From Pocillopora verrucosa (taxonomy: Eukaryota > Cnidaria > Anthozoa > Scleractinia > Pocilloporidae): a stretch of DNA of 64,000 nt. A program made the translations under genes and the position numbers. The notes under the pieces were generated by a model, which saw nothing but the letters and a program-made list of their open reading frames with translations, was not told where the DNA came from and did no database searches. The DNA is taken from NCBI RefSeq assembly GCF_036669915.1, contig NC_089315.1, positions 13,383,255-13,447,254 on the forward strand, in the 5' to 3' direction. This document shows, piece after piece, positions 35,985 through 47,697 of the stretch. The stretch's first letter is position 1; each line of letters begins with the position of its first letter.

Positions 35985-36108
35985 ATGGCGTCTCCTTGTT
36001 GTAGGTTCATAAGACTACTGCGATCTCCGCGCAGATCGCGTTCTCAGTCCTCTCAAAACCAGCTCGGAAAAAGGACATATCACCAACTGACCGCCGAAAA
36101 GATCCCAG
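35985..36108 (+). CDS. Orphan first exon 1 (basic, Ser/Arg-rich N-terminus)
   Basis: A 124-nt exon from ATG to donor CCCAG|GTGGGT encodes about 41 residues: MASPCCRFIRLLRSPRRSRS, then KRTYHQLTAEKIP. It lacks acidic residues near the start and is rich in Arg and Ser, as in mitochondrial presequences, but this is only suggestive. It is similar to the exon at 38638-38752 (MxSPC ... LLRS ... EKI-P/T) and ends in the same phase. Downstream exons were not identified. An acceptor TTTATTGCAG near 40210 would join in phase and read only about 24 more codons to a stop. The protein family is not recognised. Confidence 0.5.
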
Positions 36109-38104
36109 GTGGGTTAATAGGAAGCTTAACAAAATTTTAAGTTTATCGAAAGGAAAATGGATTGAGTTGACGAATTTCAGAGATGTTAGTAATGTCGTTA
36201 TCTAATAAGTTAAATATAACTGAATATTCATGCAGTATCCAAACTTGCTTTGGTCAGTTTCCCCTTAAATTTGGTTTCTCTCGAACTAATGATTCTTATT
36301 TGATATGATTTTAATCGAACAAAGCAACCATTTTTTTGGTGGTGTTAGTTTTGTATTTGTGTAAACGAGCGGATTTGTTTTATAACTGCTAAACGAGTTG
36401 CGGGAAATGCTGCAATAGGTTTTTGCTTTTCGTATTTTTGGCGCGAAAATGATTGATAGACAGGTGTCAAATGGTAATTTTGTTTTAATACAACAAATCG
36501 TCATTGAGTTATCATGTCATAGCATGATGACCACAGAATAAATTATGCGGCTGTAAATTGGGAACTTTTCGGCGGCGGAGCTGGGAAAGATTGGAGACGA
36601 AGAATCTTCCGGATTCTTCGCTAGCATCTCCGCTTCTAATTTCCGCCCCTGTGCCTCGAAATCATCAGATACGCTGAAAATTTATGCTTAAAAGGTTCAC
36701 AAAATGCTCTTGAATAACAATGTCATCCATGTACATACGCCGTTACACGTATGGCAAAAGAATATTTAAATTGCGTTGTAGCTAAGATCTCTCTACTATT
36801 GTTTTCTGTTTGCGTTTTGTGAAATTAAAAGTAGGTTGTATAAAACAACCAGTCTGAACAAAGTTCGAAAATAGAGGAAAATACGAGTAGTTCAAGGAGC
36901 AAAGCTAACCAAACTAAATACATATCAAATGAGAAGACGTTCGGTTTTCAGCGCAGTTAACTGTGAGTCAGACCGAGTCGCTCTTAATTTAAGTTTGTAT
37001 CATGCTAAACTGTTGAGTTTCGATCGAGTATGAGCTGCTAGTTTTCCAGACCCATCGCAAAGCGTACAGTGGAAGTGAAGCAAAACCATAACAATGCTGT
37101 ATTTCTTTCGGACCTCAAATGAGAATTTCCCTTACAGTATCGATAAATTTGTGCGTTCCTCAAGGTACTCTGGCTATGATTCTGTCAACTATAGTATGCT
37201 ACAATATACTATCAGACAAAATTATCTATTTAGCAACACTTACACAAAATTCTTACGATCTATCGATGCGATGGAATAAGGCATTAAAATCTGAGATTTT
37301 CGCAATGGAATTTTTTAAAGTGACATGAAAAATATCAAAAATTGAAGACGTGATCAAAGTTGTCAACAGTCTTAGGAGAAAGATTTTATAAAACTACATA
37401 AGTCAAAATGCATTTTAAGTATGAAATTTGTCGCAAAACGAGTATCCGAGAAAAAAAGGAAATCCAGTCAGCCAGTGACTTACACCTTTCAGAGTACCTC
37501 AGCTTTTTGCAATTTGTTGTAAACTTTGATTATTACGAGTTCAATTGAGTGAGGCTCGGCGCGTACGGAAGTAAAGTCGTGTTTCCATTAGCAACATGTC
37601 GTTTGACCTCTCTTCACGTTTGACAGTTGGCGACGCACGTCTCTTGTATTTGAAATTCAGTGTAGCTCGGAAACAGAGAAGACTCCCGTAACTTTACGGT
37701 CAAAATCCGGTCACCAAACGTTTTCAGCGCCCTACGCTACGAATAATTGAAGTATCACCTCCAGTCGTGTGACGAAGAGTTCCATCGATGCGAATCTTAA
37801 ATCTGCGAGACCACCAACTTCTGGTGCTGCCGAATGATGTCCTCAATCAGTTAATTTTTCAAAGCTAAATCTTAACAACCAGAAGGATTTCATTAAATGA
37901 CAAATTCATATTCTGCTATTGCCAAGCCCTTTCTATCATGTTGTCCAAAAGTATTTGCATGTTTCAAGGGACCAAAATACACTAATGATGACACAAAAGC
38001 CGCGATCAACAAAACTGAAAGTGCTTACAAAGCAGATTATAACATCACGTTAGAGCATTAAAACCTCACACACAGCCTTGCCATACCCCTGTTGGGTCTT
38101 TGTT
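36109..38104. other. Interval between orphan first exon 1 and the minisatellite
   Basis: No supported gene. Overlapping ORFs at 37094-37328 contain CVPQGTLAMIL, which is weakly like a reverse-transcriptase GVPQG motif but lacks the rest of the domain. Otherwise non-coding. Confidence 0.4.
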
Positions 38105-38535
38105 TGGGCCGTAATTTCACAAGGTATGATCGAACGTAATTTTACTGGGTAGCAGTAAACTAACTGAATCGAATGTAATTTTACAAGGTATGATCGAAAG
38201 TAATTTTACTAGGTATGATCGAAAGTAATTTTACTAGGTATGATCGAACGTAATTTTACTGGGTAGCAGTAAACTAACTGAATCGAATGTAATTTTACTA
38301 GGTATGATCGACAGTAATTTTACTAGGTATGATCGACAGTAATTTTACTAGGTATGATCGAATGTAATTTTACTAGGTATGATCGAATGTAATTTTACTG
38401 GGTATGATCGAATGTAATTTCACTAGGTATGATCGAAAGTAATTTTACTAGGTGCGATCGAATATAAATTTACTAGGTATTATCGAATGTAATTTTACTA
38501 TCTCTGATAGAATGTAATTTTACTAAGTATGATCG
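38105..38535. repeat. 25-bp minisatellite
   Basis: About 16-17 tandem copies of a unit like TAATTTTACTAGGTATGATC plus GAAAG. The variable position is mainly the base after GATCGA. Two copies carry a GGGTAGCAGTAAACTAACTG variant (near 38149 and 38261), showing a higher-order pattern. The array ends about 100 bp upstream of the second orphan first exon. Confidence 0.9.
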
Positions 38536-38637
38536 AAGTCCCGTTCTGACCACGTGGCTCGTAAAGTAAGCATGGACTAGGACGAACTCTGATGCCCCTG
38601 TGAAGGTTTTTTGGAGACAACGCACTATCAGGCGAAA

Positions 38638-38752
38638 ATGTCACCGTGTCTTTTTGGAATCGGAAGTTTTCTAAGATCATTGTGTGCATGGCGTCCTAAC
38701 CAGGATTCCGATAACTACTCGGCTCCGTTGAAGCTATCAGAGAAAATCACAG
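38638..38752 (+). CDS. Orphan first exon 2, paralogue of the exon at 35985
   Basis: A 115-nt exon from ATG to donor ATCACAG|GTGAAA encodes MSPCLFGIGSFLRSLCAWRP, then SAPLKLSEKIT. It shares the start, the LRS element, the terminal EKI and the exit phase with the exon at 35985. The pair fits a tandem duplication of first exons or alternative promoters of one gene. No later exon was found in the window on this strand with confidence. Confidence 0.45.
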
Positions 38753-41700
38753 GTGAAAAGCATGACAAGTGAAATATTACGCATTATCTATGAACAAGAA
38801 GGGTATCATAGGAACTTGTTTTTTTACGGTGTTGCAATTTAGGAAAAAAATTGGATAAAATAAGTTTAGGAAAGAGAGGGAATGAGTGAAAGAAGGAGTA
38901 GAAGAAGTAGATCGCGCTCGAGAGAAAATTTCGCGTAATGAAAGCTGAAATTCAAGTCAGTCAGATATCATGCAAGGAAACATGAATATTTATCAAGTGT
39001 TGACTATGTTCGCAAAACAACGAACGAACGAACATAACGCTTCACATTATTTACGCATATCACAAAGTCCAAACCAATGGCAGATACGTTACGCAAGTTT
39101 TTTTTTACCGTTGGTTTTGTAGCCAAAATATCTGATTTGAGATAGCATGAAAAAAGCTGACGTATAGAAAATTTGAAAGACATGCGACACCGTTCTGGCG
39201 TGGGCAGGAATGTTTGAGACACACGTAAGGAGGAAATTATGGGATAAATTCTCGCGGAGGCGGGAAAGGTTAGCTTTCTTTCAGCTGTCTCTAAAAATTA
39301 GATTACGATACATCATGTAAACAAAGCAAAGATACTGCGTGATTCAGAATCTAAGATGGCAATATTTCCTGCACACGCTATTTATACGTGCCCACATAAA
39401 TGTTAACTCTTTAAAACTTTCGAATAATGAAAAACCAAACTGAAAAAGGAACCAAAGCGATGTAATAAATAAGGAGAAACCTGACCAGGATCTCGGGCGG
39501 TGGAAAGGTGGCGACACGTGCGTGTAAGTTATGGCGGGAAAGAGCTGAGCGCGCGGGTGGGAGGTTTATTTTACATGCAAAAAAAAAAATCAAAAAATAT
39601 ACGTGAACAAAGCAAATATGCGGCGAGGTTTGGACATTCCTGCTCGTGCTATTCACATAGATAGATATCAAACCCATTCAACTTTCTCCCAACCTTCTAT
39701 ATTAAAACTCAAACCATTAAGGATCCTTATGACACAGCCGGATGAAAACTTAAGCCAAAAAAAAACATTTTCTTCAAGGAATAACGATAGTACCGAAATT
39801 AGACACCGGGTCCAGAACCAGTGAAAGAGCTCGAAAAGTGGCGTGAGCTACATTGCGTGTAGGATTGGGAATTTAATCTGACGTCTATACATAATTTAAA
39901 AAATAGAAAAGCCTTGACTATGCTCTGTTCTGTTGTAAAGCACGCAGGAAGCGACTTCAGCACGAATGAAGTGTAGGGAGAAACTTATTGAGACAACTAG
40001 AGAACAAACTGCTCAAGGCGTGTGTTAATGAATGAACGACAGTCGAATTTACCGCAACATGAAGATTGCTTGGAATGACAGCGCCGTAAAACTCGGTTAT
40101 TTTGACTGATGTGGCCTTCCACTCAACACATCGAAAAGGATACCAGAGCAAGCTCTTAGTTGATTGCTCGAAGGGCGGCCGGTGTAATTTCTGAGGCTTG
40201 CTTTATTGCAGTGACCGGAGATCGCCATGATGAGCTAACCGCGATGGACCCTAGCATGATCGCAGTCGCTTTGATACTGTTATGATTAGTATGAATTTTA
40301 ACAGTTATGCCAGTTCGAGTGCCAGAGTGTTAGCTGTGTTTGATTTTTATTACCTTTCATAAGCTTGCAATCTAAACGTAACGTGAAAACCTTCAAAAGT
40401 CGGACTGTCCATTTCGTTTTCATTATGAGGATTTTCGTCTCTGCTCAAGTTATAATAACGTAAATTATGGCGCTTGGCATGTTTACAAACCTTTTTTTAG
40501 TTCTCCTGTTGCTACTTCCCTATAACAGCGCGCTTTATATCCGAACTTTATTATGAAATATGTTATTGCGGAAGAAAATATATGAATGAGTCAGAACAGG
40601 AAACTTTTTAGTAGATGAATCGACTCGAAGCCCTCAAACGCAGCCACGAACGAAGAGACGAGGAGGTATACGTCGAAACTTTGATCGGTAGCCGAGCTGA
40701 CTGATCACACAGTCAGCCTCTGAGTCTTTGCGCTGGATTGCTTGTTCATGAAGATTATTAAGTGACGCAGAGTGCATTCTGCAGCGCATGCAAACTTCAG
40801 TGCATGCAGAACTTCTAACTAACGAAAGTGTCGTAGGGAACAAATTTGAAAAAAAAATTGAAAATTTAAAATGATTAGGTAGCCTTGAGTGCTACATCTA
40901 TATCGTTCGGAAAAACCATAAATTTGTTTGTGATAGCTTAATCTATGATAGGGTCACTGCAATTATGTCATCGTGGTTTTGCATTGTGGTTTAGGAAGGG
41001 CAATTTAGATATCGTTGTGTACATGAAGTTATAAATCCCTACCACAAAAATGCGTTCCACTCTGATAATCTCGCCTGTATACAGGGCAGAAGTAATGGAA
41101 GTATAGTTTAATATTTCATTCTTTGTCACCAGCTCCAGCAATATCTCTGTCACAAATACAACTACCGATTGTCTCAATTAAGCTCAGCCAAGCGTATTAT
41201 CATCAGCAAGCCCAGTCCTCTCTGTTTTGTAATTGCCATGTTTGATATGTTGGAAAAGTGCGTATTTCCATAACGCCCTAATTCGGCGTGGGGTGTTGGG
41301 TATCAGTGGGGTGTGTGGTAGAGTTTAAAACTGTGATTGCTAATCCACGAACCGTAACGTAATACTATATAGCTTTTCTAGTAATCGGGGCTTTATTAAT
41401 CTAAAAATGTTCTCATGATCAACAGCATCCGTCGAATGCACGGATAAAGAACCAGCAGAGTTACCAGGAAGAGCCTTTGAAAGGCAGAGTCTCTTACAGA
41501 AGAACATATCAGGACTTCAGTTGAAGCGACTCTATATGGTGTATGAGAAGGAAGAAGACAATGCAAATGAACGACATGATAAGTAACAATAATCAACCCA
41601 GTTACTTAGATGATGGCTTTTGACATTGAGATCCCTAACCTATGACTCGGATACACATGGATTGGTACTCATCTTTAAATTATAGTTTCAAGTACGGTGA

Positions 41701-42030
41701 TAGATCTAATTGATAGTTTTCAGAGGAACTGAATCACTTTGGTAAATCTTGCGGGAGGCACAATTTGTTATGAATACAGTAGGATAGTATAAGTGTGAGA
41801 AATCGTTTCGGCTTTTACTCTCAGTTTACTACTGAAGTGATTTTATGTGACTTTTCCAATATGAATAAATTGCAACAATTAGCAAGCGACCAGAAAAGAC
41901 AAAAAAAAAACTTGCCGATATTACCTCCATATAACTAGTAGGTTACTAGTCTAGTTTTCAAGGAAAGTAGAATTGCTCTTCAGATCTTGAGATTTTAAAG
42001 GTTTAAAAATAACAGGAAATAAAAAGGTGT
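38753..42030. other. Gene-poor interval
   Basis: No coding gene could be supported on either strand. Short ORFs (39004-39222, 39411-39677, 40634-40843, 40968-41177, 41396-41596) have no recognisable domain. One acceptor-like site near 40210 is mentioned with the orphan first exon. Confidence 0.45.
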
Positions 42031-42034
42031 AACA

Positions 42035-42360
42035 GATGTAGCCATTTATAGCGGAGCTCGCAGAGCGTAGCCCCATAATTATACAAAATAGTGGTAACCC
42101 ATCAAGCCGAAAAAATTTGGATGTACAACCGTACGACCGTACGACCGTACAAGGTGCTACTTTTAACATGCGTGGTCAACTGTACCGCGGACACGTCAAC
42201 GCCACGGCTTTGTTCAGTAGTCCAGTGGTCAAAGCACTGGGCTCTGAGTCGGACGACCTGGGTGTTAGTCCTGGCCGGGGCAAGGCGTTGTGCCCTTGAG
42301 ACGTGCGGGAAAAAAAATGCGAGCTCCGCTTTTAGGCTTGGCTAAATCTATATATTATAG
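42035..42360 (+). mobile_element. Composite short repeat with a tRNA-derived SINE head
   Basis: A tRNA-like head at about 42206-42283 has an A-box-like TAGTCCAGTGG, TCTGAGTCGGACGACCTGGG and a degenerate B box GGTGTTAGTCC, then CTGGCCGGGGCAAGGCGTTG, which is typical of marine invertebrate SINEs. The SINE stops early. It is framed by GCGGAGCTCGCAGAGCG (42051) and GCGAGCTCCGC (42319), and preceded by a CGACCGTAC triplet repeat at about 42129-42150. Confidence 0.55.
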
Positions 42361-43536
42361 GAGTCCCCTCGATGAGCGATATGTAGCGCCTAGATAGTTA
42401 AGCCATGATTGAATTTCAGCACAAGTGATCTGATCTCATATGGGGTGGAAGTAAGATGCATTTCTCACGCAAGACTGAAAGTCTTTCGATTGCATATTTT
42501 ACTTTTAAAAAACTAACGCAAAAAATGCTTCGGCTGAAACCCAAAGAAAAAAGGTTTAGCGATATGTCGTGATATTACATAGAATTAAGGGAACTCCTCC
42601 TAATTAGTATGTATGCATTCATTGCTTAGTAAATACGAATCTTTTCAATTAATCTCAAAATTTTGTCAAAAAAATTTGATACCTATAACCAGTAGCTGCG
42701 AGAACATAATTGTAAACGTAGAGTGAAAGCCTTACACGAGAGTGGTAGGACTGTGCATTGCCCTCATGACTAAAGATCTTTTGAAGCAAGGCTGCCGCTG
42801 TATAGATCTGCCTGAGTTCTTTATTGTTGTAACACCTGTTAAGTCCACAAAGCAATAAGCTCTCGGCTCTCTTAAATCGGAAAAATGACCTTCATGGCAT
42901 AGAGAAGGGAAGGAGACAAAACATGAAATGAGAAAGAGAACAATGTTTACACATGCAACATAAGAGAATACACGACCATCGTTTGAATTATACCTTAGCT
43001 CATGGCAGCGCAGGCGAACCCAAACAAAGAAATACCATAAAAACACAGTACGTGCGTTACCCTATTCAGACGTATCCGTGTAATATTGTGATATAACAAG
43101 GCTAACCGAATGGCCACGAGGTACAGATCACAAACGGAGGCCCGCAAAACCGATAGGGTTATTGAGAAGTTCGGTGATGGCCCTTTTATTATGCATAAAT
43201 ATGTCTTCCGTCACCCAATTCTCTGCTAGTGATCTGCTAAGAGAGAACAAAGTACCATCCGTCAGTTCAGCCTCCTGATGACAAACGAAACATTTCCCAT
43301 CTGGCGGGAGCGCCGAACAATAATTTGTTCTTTTTTTCCTAACGAGGACTTTGGTCAAATTAACCTATGAATGATAACAAGTAATCATTCCATCTAGCTT
43401 AAACATCAAGTATTCTGAGTGTCTCTCGATTAAAAGCGGTTAAAAGTTTTCTTTCTGCACATACGGAAGTTAGGAGTGAAAAGGAAGTCATGGTCAATAC
43501 TAATTTTTTTTGGCTAATGTTGCAATGGTAGGAATT
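42361..43536. other. Gap with one unexplained minus-strand ORF
   Basis: The ORF at 43128-43358 (minus) contains DGKCFVCHQEAELTDGTLFS. It reads like real protein, but no family is recognised and no splice partner was found. The rest of the interval appears non-coding. Confidence 0.3.
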
Positions 43537-44357
43537 GGCGTATTTATGAATAGTTATATTCATGCGATCACCCATGTGACGTTTAAAGCAAAAAGCGTGA
43601 AGCGTGAGGGTTTACATCGGGTGGCGCATTACTTGGTTTTCCCTGTTTTTACTTTCGCATGCAGTCTCACATTGAAGTCAACCTTGAGTACGCTTTTTCA
43701 CTTCGGTAAGTCAACAATCTCGTTTACTGGAATTTGTAAGCCACGGGTTATTAAAAGTGCGATTAGCATAATTCCATGGCCATATATAGTTATCTACATG
43801 TGAATGTCACATCATACACAACTCTGTTTGCAGTCAATCCGTGGTTAACGTTACTCGCCCTTCGAACGACATTGACTTAGCTCAGGGAGATATTCACCTT
43901 CCCATTCTTAACCATGGAGCGAAAATCTTGTTACATTTTTCCCCATACCTTTCGGGGTAATACCATCTTGGGGGAAGACATTTGGACTTGGTTTCTTTCA
44001 GTCTTTCTACTCCCCAGTATTACTTTTCTCTTTTTGGAATAAAAGCCGGCGCTTTAGATGCTTGTGCTTAGGAGTCTTACTGATTAGGTTGATGACTCTT
44101 GAAAGACCTGCATGAATAAACCACAAGGACACCTTCTAACATTTTGTGATATTTTATGTCCGAAGTAAATCCCTTAATTTTTATCAAAATTTTCTGCGAA
44201 CCTGATTACCATGTGCATGAAAAGTACTCTTTATTTCCGGTACAGAAATTGTAAAAAAATAAAATTAGGGGAACACGGTCGAGTCTGGCTACTACTTCAT
44301 AGTTGTCACATGCTGCATCATGCTATAAGGTCAATGTTGAGAGGGTTCTCTGATCGT
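43537..44357. repeat. Repeat R1, left part of the interrupted copy
   Basis: Colinear with 21390-22150. It stops at the MULE left end and resumes at 53613 after the MULE, with the 9-bp target site duplicated at the junction. Confidence 0.75.
44349..44357. repeat. Left target-site duplication of the MULE
   Basis: TCTGATCGT lies immediately outside the left inverted repeat and is identical to 53613-53621. Nine bases is the usual length for Mutator-like elements. Confidence 0.85.
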
Positions 44358-44442
44358 GGGTCGCGAATTCCCAAGTAGACTCTGTGACACCCTTCCGCAG
44401 TATGATTTTATTGTGTCAGCGGTCGTCCCACTTTAGTAATAA
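44358..44442. repeat. Left terminal inverted repeat of the MULE
   Basis: 85 bp, matching the reverse complement of 53528-53612 at 81 positions by eye. Internal landmark: TTCCGCAGTATGATTTTAT. Confidence 0.88.
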
Positions 44443-44475
44443 CTAACTAAGGGGAGCTCAACTTGGGGACTAGGG

Positions 44476-44842
44476 TTGAATCAGCTGTTAATTATAACCA
44501 GTGGCAAGAATCCCGCGCTATTACTTAAAGTCACGTCCTTATCAGGGCTCATTGACCTTGCCTTGCTAACGAGATGTCATCCGAATTTTTTTGCAACGCG
44601 GGCTACTAGCCTTAGCTGTAATCCAAATAGTTCTGGTAAACAATCTACGCTAGTTAAAAAGGAAATCGAGTTTCTTCATGCAAACCTCTGCGAGGTACGC
44701 GTTGATAGAGACTACGGTTACGGGTTTTTGGATGGGACAGAGGAACGGAAGGAAGATCTCATTGAGCAATTCACCACATTGAATTCTACATGTTTTGTGC
44801 GCTCCACAACAGAGGTCAAGGAAAGGTCGTGCAGATCATCCG
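44476..44842 (+). CDS. Probable 5' exon of the MULE gene
   Basis: The open frame contains KKEIEFLHANLCEVRVDRDY and RKEDLIEQFTTLNSTCFVRS, and a donor-like GAAAATG|GTATTT follows. Its position before the zinc-binding exon resembles the N-terminal segment of MULE proteins. The start (ATG at 44476) is uncertain and no domain is assigned. Confidence 0.4.
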
Positions 44843-45139
44843 AAAATGGTATTTTCAATCTTCTTTACTTTTTCTTTTGAGCATTTTAGGTTTGCAATTT
44901 TCGGGAAAAGGAAAACGATTGCGCAAAACAGAGGACGAATACAGTCAAGGCAGGCCATGCCAGGGTTTTCATATTTATATTACAAAACAACTTGACCTTT
45001 CGCTGCCTTTTGTTCATTAAAGGCGGAAATATGCTAGTCATTTATGGAGCCCAGATGCGACGTCCATATTTTAATGAAGAAATGAAAGCGAAATATTATG
45101 TCGCAACAGTTCAATAAAATTGAGCCATCAAGTGGCCAG

Positions 45140-46265
45140 GGCCCGGTTGTTCAAAACCGCGATTAAACTAATCACCGATTATGCCTAATCGGCGATTAAA
45201 TTTCTTAATCGTGGGTTAGTTAATCGTTGGTTAAAAAACGGTTGTTCAAAGGGAGATTACTCGGTCGATTTACTAATCCGCGATTAAGCATAAAATGAAT
45301 TATATTAATTAATTATAATTTATTTTGTGCCAGTTTACGTCATAAAATTGCCGGAAATTTATTTTTGTCAATATGGCTTCTCCAGCGAAGAAAGTGCGGA
45401 AAGCAAACTTTTCACCCGCTGAAATTTCCGTTTTAACGGAAAAATTTGAAGAAAATATGGACATTCTTCAAAGTAAATTTACCAACAGTATAACAAATAC
45501 AAAAAAAAACAAGATTTGGGAAGAAATCTCGGAGGCGGTAAACGCCGTCGGTGTGACAGCAAGATCAACGCAGGAAGTACGAGACAAGTGGAAAAACCTC
45601 CAGAGTCACGCAAAAAGAGAATTCAGTTCCTTTAAAAGTGAACAGAAGAAGACAGGTGGTGGCCCTGCTCCCCCGAACCCATCAGAAGCCAGTTTAAAAA
45701 TAATAAACATGTTCAGTGACACACCGTCATTTACTGGGTTACAGGGGTTTGAAACAGGTAAGTTTATAAATGGAAACATTATTGTAATACCTCTCAATGT
45801 CCATACCTTGCATAAAATGTATACTTCGCTAACAAACACAAAGCAAAGTGAAAATTAACGGACTTTAGACTTTTGTTTCTTTCTTATTTTCTTTTACATG
45901 TACTCCCATGTAAACAAAAAAACAAATGGCGCCCGAAAAGTCTGCCTTGCTCTTAATTCTTCGTCTGTATATCCATCTATCGTGAAACCGATGCTCCTAA
46001 ACTCTCTTTGCTTCCTTTTTCTTCGCCCATCAACACCAACACAACCATACAACAAGTCAGCCATGTTGTGATTTTTATTTTTTAATCTGCTGATTAAGGA
46101 TTTAATCCACCTAGCGAGCAAGGTTAGATTTAACCCTTGGTTTGATCGAAGGTTAGGAATAATCGGGCTTTGAACAACAGAAACTAATCGGCGACTTAAA
46201 TTTAATCGGCGATTAGCCTATTTAATCGTGGATTAGCGCTAATCGCAGTTTTGAACAACCGGGCC
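45140..46265 (+). mobile_element. Nested PIF/Harbinger-type element, non-autonomous
   Basis: The 1126-bp element has ends GGCCCGGTTGTTCAAAAC and its inverse, flanked by CAG on both sides (45137-45139 and 46266-46268). Subterminal regions hold repeated TAATCG/CGATTA motifs in both orientations, likely binding sites for the element's own proteins. It carries only a Myb/SANT-like gene. No DDE nuclease gene is present, so it needs a transposase from elsewhere. The 3-bp duplication and the Myb gene point to the PIF/Harbinger superfamily. Confidence 0.75.
45373..45858 (+). CDS. Myb/SANT-like DNA-binding protein of the Harbinger element
   Basis: The ORF starts MASPAKKVRKANFSPAEISV and contains NKIWEEISEAVNAVGV and RDKWKNLQSHAKREFSS, the tri-helical Myb/SANT pattern of Harbinger accessory proteins (NAIF1-like Myb/SANT proteins). 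These bind element ends and bring the transposase to DNA. A good donor follows GFETG (GAAACAG|GTAAGTT near 45758), so the original gene was probably spliced and the codons after it here are intron. The next exon appears lost, consistent with an internal deletion. Confidence 0.7.
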   Translation: MASPAKKVRKANFSPAEISVLTEKFEENMDILQSKFTNSITNTKKNKIWEEISEAVNAVGVTARSTQEVRDKWKNLQSHAKREFSSFKSEQKKTGGGPAPPNPSEASLKIINMFSDTPSFTGLQGFETGKFINGNIIVIPLNVHTLHKMYTSLTNTKQSEN

Positions 46266-46849
46266 CAGGATTTTATGTTATTATCCGAAGGCACCTACGG
46301 CATCCGTTCCACACGTGCGTTGATAGACTATTGCACAACTTCCACCGGTGAGAAAATGAGTACGAAGGAATGCTAAATCATCGTCATAAAAGTCAACGAT
46401 CATTCACGGTTAAGATTTAGCGACTATTTAATAAAGCGTTTTTCGTAGTCTGAAAATGATCACATTTTTCCTTAACCTCGGCCCGAAAGGTTTTTAACAG
46501 TTAACACGGGTTTGGAAGAAAAGACAAGGCGTTGTGAAAAACATGCTCGTGTGGACCGGATCTGTTTTGTTTACACTCTTTTTTCTTTTGAAAAACAAAG
46601 AAAGCAGCACGAAATTGGGAAAGCTTGAGTCTCCAGAAATCTTTAATTTACCAAAATAGAGTTCCAAGAATGACACGTGGGTAGAAACATAAAACAGTTG
46701 ACATGTGGGGAGTAACTTATTATACGAAGGTAAATAAAGATCTATAGTGTAAAAAATACATTTGAAATAATGAAAAAGATATCGAGTTTTCAGGATTCAT
46801 CACACATAAAATAAAACGCAAGGGAGAATTTCCGAACATACTTGGAACC

Positions 46850-47224
46850 GCCGCCTGGTTAGCTCAATTGGGAGAGCGCCGGACTGCTGTGCGGGAGGTC
46901 GAGAGTTCAATACCGGCCGGACCAACACTCAGGGTCTTAAAATTAACTGAGAAGAATATGCTTCCTTTCTCAACATCAAGAAATGGTTAGATATTCTAGT
47001 CTTCTCGGATAGGGACGAATAAATGGAGGTCCCGTCTCCTGCAGGGTTAGGGGTAGGAGACGTGTGATGGATGTCCTCCCCTGGGGTGGGATGGGGGGGA
47101 AAAGGTGAGGTCGTTACATGGACTAAAGCGGCTGCCAGAGGCGCCTGATTATGCTGACGTCCGATCTCAACCTTAGTAAAAATTGTAAGCGCATTGAGAT
47201 TCTTAAATGCGTATTAAAGAACGT

Positions 47225-47256
<32 letters not shown>
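46850..47256 (+). mobile_element. Full-length tRNA-derived SINE nested in the MULE
   Basis: The tRNA-like head (GGTTAGCTCAATTGGGAGAG as A box region, GAGAGTTCAATACC as B box region) is followed by a body of about 300 bp. The 3' end reads GTAAGCGCATTGAGATTC, then a (TTA)n tail at 47227-47256. The layout of head, body and simple-repeat tail is diagnostic of a SINE. Flanking duplications were not resolved. Confidence 0.8.
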
Positions 47257-47494
47257 GGAAAACACCGGGCTCCGGGGTCTGTGGTTAACATAAAAAGAAA
47301 ACTGAATAAATGTCGTTTTGACAGCCTCTTTATAAAATACTCCAGTCGCAAGTGCCAGAAATCTCAGTTGGAAAACAAAATCATCTTTTTTGCTTTACGG
47401 AAAGTTTTTCAATATTTCAATAGTCGCGCTATGTAACAGCTTTGTAAAATCTCTCTTTATGATGTCGATAGTACCGTCTTTTTTAGTACAACCC

Positions 47495-47593
47495 ATGTTT
47501 GAGCAAAAGTCTGGCAACCTTCCTATTGCCTGTCTGGCCCACCCATTCTCAGTGGTAACCGTGGAAACAAGACATTGCCTGCATGGACCAAAG
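47495..47593 (+). CDS. Zinc-binding N-terminal exon of the MULE gene
   Basis: Bounded by TTTTTTAG and donor AAAGGCG|GTAAGG. The frame that joins in phase with the next exon reads VVTVETRHCLHGPKA. The C-x-H pair here and LDCPASL in the next exon resemble the split zinc-finger N-terminus of MULE proteins. The left boundary is tentative. Confidence 0.45.
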
Positions 47594-47697
47594 GCGGTAA
47601 GGATACTATTGACACGGTTTGCTACGACATTTTCAAAAACGTGGCATAGAGTGCTTAGAACCTTATCATTACTTTTTGTTTCTCTGTGAAAATATAG

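Noticed and set aside
37094..37328. Possible reverse-transcriptase remnant (CVPQGTLAM)
   Set aside because: Only this short motif resembles an RT; the catalytic YxDD box and the surrounding domain are missing.
40195..40285. Second exon for the orphan first exon at 35985
   Set aside because: The acceptor is good and the phase fits, but it adds only about 24 codons before a stop and shows no similarity to anything; kept only as a remark.
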